A DNA stretch of 15,409 bases, taken from positions 1 to 15,409 of the forward strand of contig JBOGWA010000127.1 in the NCBI GenBank assembly GCA_050693155.1, written 5' to 3'. Position numbers and translations under genes: made by a program. Each line of letters starts with the position of its first letter. Within the stretch, counting starts at the first letter, position 1. The notes under the pieces were generated by a model. It made no database searches and had not been told where the DNA came from. It was given only the letters and a program-made list of their open reading frames with translations. Shown here piece by piece: positions 7,046 to 13,064 of the stretch. The stretch is from JBOGWA01 sp050693155. GTDB lineage: Bacteria; Actinomycetota; UBA4738; CALAEC01.

Positions 7046-8593
7046 GTGCCGCTTCGGATCGACGACATCGTGCGGCTCCCCGGGCTCGCGCTGAGCTCGG
7101 TGACCGGACGGGTCGGCCTGGATCGTTCGGTTCGTTGGGTACACGTGAGCGAGCTCGAGGATCCCACTCCCTGGCTCAAGGGCGGCGAGCTGCTGCTTAC
7201 GACGGGAATGGGTGTCGGGAAATCTCCCGCCCGCCAGCGCGCGTACGTGTCGCGGCTGGCTGAGGCGGATCTCGCGGGTCTCGGTTTCGGGACCGGCTTT
7301 TCGTTCAGCCGTGTGCCGAAGCCCGTCGTGGATACGGGCCGGCGCCTGCGCTTCCCGATCTTCGAGGTCCCGTATCCCGTGCCCTTCATCGCGATCACCG
7401 AAACGGTCTTCACCCGCCTCCTCGGCGAACAGTACGACGTGCTCCAGCGCTCGCTCGAGGCCCAACACGCCCTGACCCTCGCAGTCCTCGAAGGCACAGG
7501 TCTCATGGGACTGACGGAGGCGCTCGCCGCCGCGATCGACGGCTGGGCCGTGGTCCTCGATCGGCACGGCGTGGTGCTTGCGGCTGCGCCTCGCTCGGCG
7601 CGAGCGAGAGCGGCGCGCCTGTGGGAGGAATTCGGGAACGAGCCGCCGGAAGCCTCCGCGTTCAGCCTTTCGCTCAGCGACCGGGGCGACCACGTCGCAT
7701 TGCAACCGGTCGGAGCGCGCGGGAGGGTGGAAGCCTTCCTGGCTGTCGGGAAGCGCGATGCGCTCAGCCAGTTCGATCGCATCGTCGCAAGCCACGCTCT
7801 CGCCCTCGTCGCGATCGAGCTCGACAAGATGCGCGCAGTTGCAGCGGCCGAGCACCGGCTGGCGGGGGACTTCTTCGATGCCCTCGTGCGAGGTGAGGCC
7901 TCGGAGCGAGAGAGGACTCGCGGGCTGCATCAATTCGGCTTCGACTCGCCCGGGCGGGTGACGGTGCTGGCGCTCACAGGCGGCGTGTCTCCCGATGAGC
8001 TGGCGTGGGCTCTCGAGGACGTGCTGTCCCGGTCGGGTGGCGCCTTTCTCACGGCTACTCGAGAGGAAGCACTCTTCGCCCTCGTCCCCTCCAACGGCAC
8101 GAAGCTGCTGGATCGCATTCATCGAGACGTGTCGGCTGCCGTCGGTGACGACGTTCGGGTCGCCGCCGGAAGTGACGTGGCGCCCGACGACGTCGCAAAG
8201 AGCTTTCGCGAGGCACGCTACGCACTCGAAGTCTGCAAGGCAGATGGTCGGCCGATCGCGAACTTCGACTCGCTCGGAACGTACCGGCTGCTGCTCACGC
8301 TCCAGGAGCCAGACGCGCTCCGCGCATTCGCGGACTCGGTGCTCGGCCCCCTCGACGAGTACGACGCCGAGCATGGAGGAGAGCTGATTGCTTCCCTGCG
8401 CGCTTTCCTCGATCACAACGCGAGGTGGGAGGCTGCCGCCGGCGAGCTGTTCGTGCACCGACACACGCTCAGGTATCGAATGAGGAAGGTCGAGGAGCTC
8501 ACGCACCGGGACCTGAACTCGGCGCACCACCGGATCGAATTCTGGCTGGCGCTCCGAGCCCGCGAGATCGTTGCCCCTGCCGATGCCACGTAA
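7046..8593 (+). CDS. PucR-family transcriptional regulator
   Basis: A 515-residue cytoplasmic regulator with the three-part PucR layout. The N-terminal PucR domain is unmistakable: IDDIVRLPGLALSSVTGRVG, then RWVHVSELEDP and WLKGGELLLTTG (residues 5-54). A middle region (about 265-410) resembles the degenerate GGDEF-like or CdaR-type module. The C-terminal helix-turn-helix (about 453-490) reads FLDHNARWEAAAGELFVHRHTLRYRMRKVEEL, with the characteristic HRHTLRYR recognition helix. Family members include B. subtilis PucR (purine catabolism) and the corynebacterial GABA regulator GabR. Given neighbours on both sides, this one most likely senses a polyamine, GABA or an intermediate. It sits between two amine-uptake operons and probably controls both through the palindromes at 6974, 7019, 8598 and 12962 (inference). 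The GTG start has no Shine-Dalgarno, but the domain begins properly at residue 3. Confidence 0.93.
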   Translation: MPLRIDDIVRLPGLALSSVTGRVGLDRSVRWVHVSELEDPTPWLKGGELLLTTGMGVGKSPARQRAYVSRLAEADLAGLGFGTGFSFSRVPKPVVDTGRRLRFPIFEVPYPVPFIAITETVFTRLLGEQYDVLQRSLEAQHALTLAVLEGTGLMGLTEALAAAIDGWAVVLDRHGVVLAAAPRSARARAARLWEEFGNEPPEASAFSLSLSDRGDHVALQPVGARGRVEAFLAVGKRDALSQFDRIVASHALALVAIELDKMRAVAAAEHRLAGDFFDALVRGEASERERTRGLHQFGFDSPGRVTVLALTGGVSPDELAWALEDVLSRSGGAFLTATREEALFALVPSNGTKLLDRIHRDVSAAVGDDVRVAAGSDVAPDDVAKSFREARYALEVCKADGRPIANFDSLGTYRLLLTLQEPDALRAFADSVLGPLDEYDAEHGGELIASLRAFLDHNARWEAAAGELFVHRHTLRYRMRKVEELTHRDLNSAHHRIEFWLALRAREIVAPADAT

Positions 8594-8597
8594 CCGT

Positions 8598-8612
8598 TGG
8601 ACCCTTCGTACA
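8598..8612. promoter_or_regulatory. Palindromic operator O3 ahead of the ydc-type operon (imperfect)
   Basis: TGGACC-CTT-CGTACA, starting five bases after the pucR stop codon. The right half is identical to that in O1 and O2; the left half differs at two of six positions, and the 3-base spacer and register are preserved. It lies about 160 bases before the ATPase start, in the 177-base gap that must hold the operon promoter unless pucR transcription reads through. A further unpaired half-site, CGTACC, follows at 8630-8635. I see no convincing -10/-35 pair in this gap. Confidence 0.55.
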
Positions 8613-8770
8613 AGCGGGGCCGTCACGTTCGTACCTTCCGGGGGCCACGCGAATCCGTTGCTTCTGTTACGAAATGTCCAACTCGGCTTTCGAGCTGGCC
8701 GCGGTGGGGTGAAGGGATGGCAGTCGCGGTGAGGGGACGTGACGCGTCTTCGGTCGGTGATGGCCATGCC

Positions 8771-9886
8771 ATGACCGAGCAACTGGAACCCATCGCTCCA
8801 GCCACTACGCCGGACCCGACTGCGGCGGTCGAGTTCCACCAGGTCACAAAACGATTCGGCGACGTCGTTGCCGTCGAGGCCCTCGATCTCGCGATTATCG
8901 GTGGAGAGTTCTTCTCGATTCTGGGCCCTTCGGGATCGGGGAAGACGACGTGCCTGAGGATGATTGCGGGGTTCGAGCGCCCAACCCAGGGGAAGGTGTT
9001 CCTCAAAGGTCAGGACGTGACCGACCTGCCTCCCTACGAGCGCGACGTCAACACCGTGTTTCAGGACTACGCGCTCTTCCCGCACATGAGCGTGGGCGCG
9101 AACGTCGACTACGGGCTCATGGTCAAGGGAGCCCCGCGCTCGGAGCGGCAGGGGAAGGTCGCGGAAGCCCTTCGGCTGGTGCGGCTCGAAGGATTCGAGT
9201 CTCGAATGCCGAGTCAGCTCTCGGGCGGTCAGCGTCAGCGGGTGGCGCTCGCGCGAGCCCTCGTGAACCAACCGAGCGTCCTCCTGCTCGACGAGCCTCT
9301 TGGCGCGCTCGACCTCAAGCTCCGTCAGCAGATGCAGGTCGAGTTGAAGTCGATCCAGCGGCGTGTGGGGCTCACCTTCATCTACGTGACGCACGACCAG
9401 GAGGAGGCGCTCAACATGAGCGACCGGCTGGCCGTGATGAACGCGGGCCGGATCGAGCAGGTCGGCACGCCCGCAGAGGTATACGAGCGACCGGCGACGA
9501 GCTTTGTCGCCGGGTTCGTGGGCGTTTCCAACGTCCTCTCCGGAGAGATCGCCAGCGCGCTAACCGGAGACCCGGAGGCCTTCACAATCCGACCGGAGAA
9601 GATCCAGATGGTCGGCGTCGAAGACGCCGCGGAGGAGGGGACGTGCACGGCGGTCGGCCGTGTCCGCGACGTCGTCTATTTGGGAGCGCACACGAGGTAC
9701 CTCGTCGATCTCGATGCCGGCGGGGAGCTCGTGGTGCTTCAGCAAAACCTCACGACCTCCTCGATGGAGGCGCTGGAGGTCAAGGGGCGAGCTGTGCGGC
9801 TCGTGTGGAAACGGCAATTCAATCGTCCGGTCGAGGGGACCGGCGGGGACGCTGGGTCGGGGGATCCAGGAGAGGAGGGGCAATGA
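8771..9886 (+). CDS. ydcT: Polyamine-type ABC transporter ATPase (YdcT/PotA family)
   Basis: A 371-residue ATPase energising the right-arm importer. Walker A is GPSGSGKT (52-59), the Q-loop glutamine 98, signature LSGGQ (150-154), Walker B LLLDEP (171-176) and the switch histidine 208 in YVTHDQEEA. A TOBE-type regulatory domain fills the C-terminal third (FVGVSNVLSGEI, FTIRPEKIQMV). It is similar along its length to the left-arm ATPase (LPPYxRxVNTVFQxYALFPHxSV in both), so the two are paralogues, but the sequences are well diverged. The start is uncertain. I prefer ATG 8771 because it begins MTE like its paralogue and the codons upstream have weak third-position G/C bias; ATG 8717 would add 18 residues. 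The stop overlaps the next ATG (ATGA). Confidence 0.88.
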   Translation: MTEQLEPIAPATTPDPTAAVEFHQVTKRFGDVVAVEALDLAIIGGEFFSILGPSGSGKTTCLRMIAGFERPTQGKVFLKGQDVTDLPPYERDVNTVFQDYALFPHMSVGANVDYGLMVKGAPRSERQGKVAEALRLVRLEGFESRMPSQLSGGQRQRVALARALVNQPSVLLLDEPLGALDLKLRQQMQVELKSIQRRVGLTFIYVTHDQEEALNMSDRLAVMNAGRIEQVGTPAEVYERPATSFVAGFVGVSNVLSGEIASALTGDPEAFTIRPEKIQMVGVEDAAEEGTCTAVGRVRDVVYLGAHTRYLVDLDAGGELVVLQQNLTTSSMEALEVKGRAVRLVWKRQFNRPVEGTGGDAGSGDPGEEGQ

Positions 9887-11103
9887 GAACACGATGGCGC
9901 CTGTTGGCGCTTGTCGCAGCCCTCGCGCTCGTCGCGGCCGCCTGTGGCGGCGACGGAGCGACCACCGGGGGCGGCGGAGACACGACGGGTCCGCTGCAAG
10001 AGCTCGGAGAGGGTGAGGGCGCGGTCAACATCATCGCGTGGGCCGGATACATCGAGCGGGGTGAGACCGACGAGAACTACGACTGGGTAACCCAGTACGA
10101 GTCGGACACCGGCTGCAAGGTCAACGTGAAGACAGCGAACACCTCCGACGAGATGGTGGCCCTCATGCAGGAGGGGTCCGGATTCGACCTCGTGACGGCG
10201 TCTGGTGACGCGAGCCTCAGACTGATCCTCGGGAACACGGTCCAGGAGGTCAACACCGACCTCATCCCCAGTTACAGCACTGTGGATGAGCGTCTCCAGG
10301 ACGCTCCCTGGCACACCGTGGACAAGGACGGCGATGGCGCCCCGGAGCACTACGGGACGCCGTACCAGTGGGGATCCGACGTCTTGATGTACAACACCGA
10401 CGTCTTCCCCGAGGCCCCGGACAGCTGGAGCGTCGTGTACGAGGAGCAGACGCTGCCGGACGGCGCCTCGAACAAGGGCCGCTTGGAGGCCTACGACGGG
10501 GCGATCGCGCTGGCGTCGGCCGCGCTGTACCTGAAGAGCGCGCAGCCGGATCTCGGGATCGAGGACCCGTACGCGCTCACTCGAGACCAGTTCGATGCGG
10601 TGCTCGAGGTCGTTCGGGACCAGCGCGAGCTCGTGTTTCGCTACTGGCACGACGCCTTCGTGCAGATCGACGACTTCGTCAATGAGGGAATTGCCGCGGC
10701 CACCTCGTGGCCGTTCCAGGTGAACCTCCTGCAGTTCGAGAAAAACCCGATCGCCAGCACGATCCCAAAGGAGGGAGCGACCGGCTGGGCCGACACGACG
10801 ATGCTGAACGTGGACGCTCCAAACCCGAACTGCGCCTACCGCTGGATGGAGTGGTCGCTGAACCCGAAGGTTCAGGGCGATCTCGCTTCGTGGTTCGGCT
10901 CGGTTCCGTCGGTTCCGGCGGCATGCGAGGGGAACGAGCTCCTCGGGCCCAAGGGCTGCAAGATCAACGGGATCGACGACTTCGACAAGATCGCGTTCTG
11001 GAAGACGCCTCAGGCTGACTGCTTCGTCCCTGGGGGTCCGGAGGAGTGCGTTCCGTACCACGAGTGGGTCACGAACTACGTCGCGGTCATCGGCGGTCGG
11101 TAG
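9883..11103 (+). CDS. ydcS: YdcS-like lipoprotein, substrate-binding protein of putrescine/polyamine-type ABC importer
   Basis: A 406-residue secreted binding protein. The Sec signal peptide (MRTRWRLLALVAALALVAAAC) ends in a lipobox AAAC with Cys21, followed by a Gly/Thr-rich linker. The mature part closely matches my recollection of E. coli YdcS along its whole length: IIAWAGYIERGETDENYDWVTQ, TANTSDEMVALM, DLVTASGDASLRLI, YGTPYQWG, LPDGASNKGR, PKEGATGWADTTML, NPKVQGDLASWFGS, FDKIAFWKTP and a terminal IGGR. YdcS is the receptor of the YdcSTUV importer, linked in E. coli to putrescine/GABA metabolism and also reported to have polyhydroxybutyrate synthase activity. Six further cysteines lie in the mature protein, so extracellular disulfides are likely. 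GGAGAGGAGGGG precedes the ATG, which overlaps the ATPase stop by four bases. Confidence 0.92.
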   Translation: MRTRWRLLALVAALALVAAACGGDGATTGGGGDTTGPLQELGEGEGAVNIIAWAGYIERGETDENYDWVTQYESDTGCKVNVKTANTSDEMVALMQEGSGFDLVTASGDASLRLILGNTVQEVNTDLIPSYSTVDERLQDAPWHTVDKDGDGAPEHYGTPYQWGSDVLMYNTDVFPEAPDSWSVVYEEQTLPDGASNKGRLEAYDGAIALASAALYLKSAQPDLGIEDPYALTRDQFDAVLEVVRDQRELVFRYWHDAFVQIDDFVNEGIAAATSWPFQVNLLQFEKNPIASTIPKEGATGWADTTMLNVDAPNPNCAYRWMEWSLNPKVQGDLASWFGSVPSVPAACEGNELLGPKGCKINGIDDFDKIAFWKTPQADCFVPGGPEECVPYHEWVTNYVAVIGGR

Positions 11104-11142
11104 TCGACCGCCGCGGGCTTCGGCGCTCGCGTAACGAGGGAT

Positions 11143-11175
11143 GGGATGGGGCCGCGCTGAAGGCGGCCCCATCCC
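11143..11175 (+). other. Intra-operon GC hairpin between ydcS and ydcU
   Basis: A perfect 13-bp stem: GGGATGGGGCCGC at 11143-11155, a 7-base loop GCTGAAG, and GCGGCCCCATCCC at 11163-11175. There is no T-tract after it, so it is not a classical intrinsic terminator. It lies 40 bases after the binding-protein stop and ahead of the permease ribosome binding site. That is the usual place for a 3'-stabilising or partially terminating structure that keeps the binding protein in excess over the permeases. GAGGGATGG (11137-11145) could also pair with CCATCCCTC (11169-11177), an overlapping alternative register. Confidence 0.65.
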
Positions 11176-11176
11176 T

Positions 11177-11190
11177 CTGCCTCGAGGCAG
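11177..11190. repeat. 14-bp perfect palindrome before ydcU
   Basis: CTGCCTCGAGGCAG is fully self-complementary and starts one base after the larger hairpin. It ends immediately before the GGAGGG ribosome binding site of the next gene. It may be a small second hairpin (5-bp stem, TCGA loop) in the same mRNA or a protein site; the sequence does not decide. Confidence 0.5.
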
Positions 11191-11200
11191 GGAGGGATCG

Positions 11201-12133
11201 GTGGCGGTAAGCGTTGCCCAGCCGTCGCTCGCACGCCGACTCTCGGCGCTCTTCTACCGAAAGCCTTGGCTCAAGATTCTCGCTCTGTTGTCTCCAGGGC
11301 TCTTGTGGCTGGGCGTTCTCTATCTTGGTTCGCTCGGCGCCCTCATCATCCAAGGGTTCTATCGCCTGGAGGAGTTCACCGGGCTGGTCGTTCGAGACTT
11401 CAGCTTTACGACCTACCGGGCGCTCTTCGAGCCGGCGAACCTGGACATCATCATCCGGACGACCGCGATGGCCGCGGCGGTGACGGTCGCCTGTGCGGCG
11501 ATCGCGTTCCCACTTGCCTATTACATGGCGAAGTTCGCGTCGCCTCGGATGCGAGCGTTCCTCTACATCGCCGTCTTGATGCCGCTCTGGACGAGCTACC
11601 TCGTCCGTGTGTACTCGTGGAAGTTCATGCTCGCGCGCGACGGCGTGATTCCCTGGTTCGTCGATCGCCTCGGGCTGGGCGCCGTGCTCGACTTCTTCCT
11701 GAACCTTCCCGTCGTCGGAGGAATCTCTCTGTCGAACTCACTGATCGGCATGTGGCTCGTGTTCGTCTACACGTGGCTCCCGTTCATGATCCTGCCGTTG
11801 GAGGCAGCGCTCGAGCGGGTGCCGGACTCCTACCTGGAGGCGTCGGCCGACATGGGCGCGCGGCCTCCGAAGACATTCCGGAAGGTGCTGCTTCCCCTTG
11901 CCCTTCCCGGTCTCGTCGCCGGATCAATCTTTACCTTCTCGCTTACGCTCGGGGACTTCATCATTCCGACGATCATCGGTAACTCTGCCTTCTTCATCGG
12001 CTCGCAGGTTCTCGTCCAGCAGGGGACCGCGGGGAACCTTCCGCTTGCGGCTGCGTTCGCGGCCGTCCCGATGGTGGTCATGGCGCTGTACCTGATCGGA
12101 GCACGTCGAACCGGCGCCTTCGAGGCGCTGTAG
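11201..12133 (+). CDS. ydcU: Polyamine-type ABC transporter permease (YdcU/PotB family)
   Basis: A 310-residue inner-membrane permease with about six hydrophobic segments, beginning with ILALLSPGLLWLGVLYLGSLGALII near residue 24. The PotB-type motif LMPLWTSYLVRVYSWKFML is present, and the EAA loop reads SYLEASADMGARPPKTFRKVLLPLALPG, with Ala-Ser in place of Ala-Ala. I place the start at GTG 11201, five bases after GGAGG. An ATG in frame at 11141 lies inside the intergenic hairpin and would add residues unlike any permease. It forms the channel with the next gene's product. The gap of 97 bases to ydcS holds the hairpin described separately. Confidence 0.9.
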   Translation: MAVSVAQPSLARRLSALFYRKPWLKILALLSPGLLWLGVLYLGSLGALIIQGFYRLEEFTGLVVRDFSFTTYRALFEPANLDIIIRTTAMAAAVTVACAAIAFPLAYYMAKFASPRMRAFLYIAVLMPLWTSYLVRVYSWKFMLARDGVIPWFVDRLGLGAVLDFFLNLPVVGGISLSNSLIGMWLVFVYTWLPFMILPLEAALERVPDSYLEASADMGARPPKTFRKVLLPLALPGLVAGSIFTFSLTLGDFIIPTIIGNSAFFIGSQVLVQQGTAGNLPLAAAFAAVPMVVMALYLIGARRTGAFEAL

Positions 12134-12143
12134 GAGGCGAGAG

Positions 12144-12956
12144 GTGGGGCGAGGCTGGGGGCTGCGGATCGCGACGGGAGCGGTGCTCGTCTTCCTGTAC
12201 GTCCCGATCCTGATCGTGGCTCTCTACGCGTTCTCCGAGCAAGCCGGCGCCTTCCAGTTTCCACCGACGGGATTCACGACCCAGTGGTTTGGAGTTGCTG
12301 CCGACAACCCGGCGATCTGGCGCGCGCTTCGCCTGTCGCTGCTCGTCGCAAGCGGCGCGACGGCGATCGCGCTAGTGATGGGAAGCCTGCTCGCCGCCGC
12401 CGTCTACCGCACGAAGTTCTTCGGTCGGGAGGCGGTGTCGTTCCTGGTCATCCTCCCGATCGCGCTCCCGGGGATCGTCACAGGGATCGCCTTGCGTTCC
12501 ACGATCGCACTGACGGGCATCGGCTTCACGATGTGGACGATCGTCATCGGGCATGCCACGTTCTGCATCGTCGTCGTCTACAACAACGTCATTGCGCGCT
12601 TCCGCAGGCTCAACCCGTCGCTGGTGGAGGCCTCGATGGATCTGGGGGCTTCCGGGTGGCAGACGTTTCGTCATGTGCTCTTGCCAAACCTCGGGACGGC
12701 GCTCTTGGCGGGGGGACTGCTGGCCTTTGCGCTCTCGTTCGACGAGATCATCGTGACGACGTTCACCGCGGGACAGCAGCAGACGCTTCCAATCTGGATC
12801 TTCTCGAGCCTCGTGAGGCCCAGGGCCCGGCCCGTGACGAATGTCGTCGCCCTCGTGGTAATCGCGGTGACGTTCATTCCGATCCTCGTGGCTCAGCGCC
12901 TCGCGCGGGAACCCGGCCAGGTCGGGCGACCCCTGGCGTTGGGGGGTGGGCGCTAG
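12144..12956 (+). CDS. ydcV: Polyamine-type ABC transporter permease (YdcV/PotC family)
   Basis: A 270-residue inner-membrane permease, partner of the preceding one. The first membrane segment is at residues 10-29 (ATGAVLVFLYVPILIVALYAF). The EAA loop is LVEASMDLGASGWQTFRHVLLPNL, and LLAFALSFDEIIVTTFTAGQQQTLPIWIF is the PotC/YdcV-type C-terminal segment. The GTG start is preceded by AGGAGG (12132-12137), which overlaps the stop of ydcU, so the pair is co-translated with only ten bases between them. Substrate specificity is set by the YdcS-like receptor; putrescine or a related diamine is inferred. Confidence 0.9.
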   Translation: MGRGWGLRIATGAVLVFLYVPILIVALYAFSEQAGAFQFPPTGFTTQWFGVAADNPAIWRALRLSLLVASGATAIALVMGSLLAAAVYRTKFFGREAVSFLVILPIALPGIVTGIALRSTIALTGIGFTMWTIVIGHATFCIVVVYNNVIARFRRLNPSLVEASMDLGASGWQTFRHVLLPNLGTALLAGGLLAFALSFDEIIVTTFTAGQQQTLPIWIFSSLVRPRARPVTNVVALVVIAVTFIPILVAQRLAREPGQVGRPLALGGGR

Positions 12957-12961
12957 GCTCA

Positions 12962-12976
12962 TGGACGGAGCGTCCA
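12962..12976. promoter_or_regulatory. Palindromic operator O4 ahead of patD
   Basis: TGGACG-GAG-CGTCCA, a perfect 6-3-6 inverted repeat starting five bases after the ydcV stop. Each half differs from the O1/O2 half-site TGTACG by one symmetric change (T to G at position 3). It lies in the 108-base gap before patD, so the aldehyde dehydrogenases probably have their own regulated promoter. That the same PucR-family protein binds it is inferred. Confidence 0.6.
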
Positions 12977-12986
12977 ACGGGGGGCT

Positions 12987-13045
12987 CGGGGGGATAGCTC
13001 GCCAGGGCGGGAGCGCGGGGCTTCGTGCAGGCGAGCGGTCCCCCG
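12987..13045 (+). other. Structured 5' leader of patD (nested hairpin)
   Basis: Three stacked pairings can be drawn. The outer arm 12987-12994 (CGGGGGGA) pairs with 13039-13045 (TCCCCCG), with one bulged G. The middle arm GCTCGCC (12997-13003) pairs with GGCGAGC (13030-13036). An inner hairpin pairs GCGCG (13013-13017) with CGTGC (13024-13028) around a six-base loop. The structure ends six bases before the GAAGGAGGGG ribosome binding site. The C-run could alternatively pair with that site, which would allow a switch between open and closed forms. Seen as complementarity only; no known riboswitch class recognised. Confidence 0.5.
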
Positions 13046-13064
13046 ATCAAGAAGGAGGGGCTAG

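Noticed and set aside
8621..8635. A possible fifth operator around CGTACC (8630-8635)
   Set aside because: Only the right half-site resembles the motif; the left half in register (CGTCAC) matches at two of six positions, so it is at best a lone half-site.
8597..8770. Extended start of ydcT at TTG 8597
   Set aside because: It would begin inside operator O3 and add a non-conserved, poorly codon-biased leader.
6827..9394. An 855-codon open frame on the minus strand across pucR and ydcT
   Set aside because: Antisense to the clear PucR and ABC ATPase genes, and it crosses the divergent control region with its palindromes. Its translation is low in complexity and shows no fold motif.
11143..11175. 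Intrinsic terminator between ydcS and ydcU
   Set aside because: The stem is strong but there is no following T-tract, and the permeases downstream need the same transcript. A stabilising or attenuating hairpin is more likely.
11141..11200. In-frame ATG at 11141 as the start of the ydcU permease
   Set aside because: It lies within the 13-bp hairpin and gives a non-membrane, non-family leader sequence. GTG 11201 has a proper GGAGG at correct spacing.
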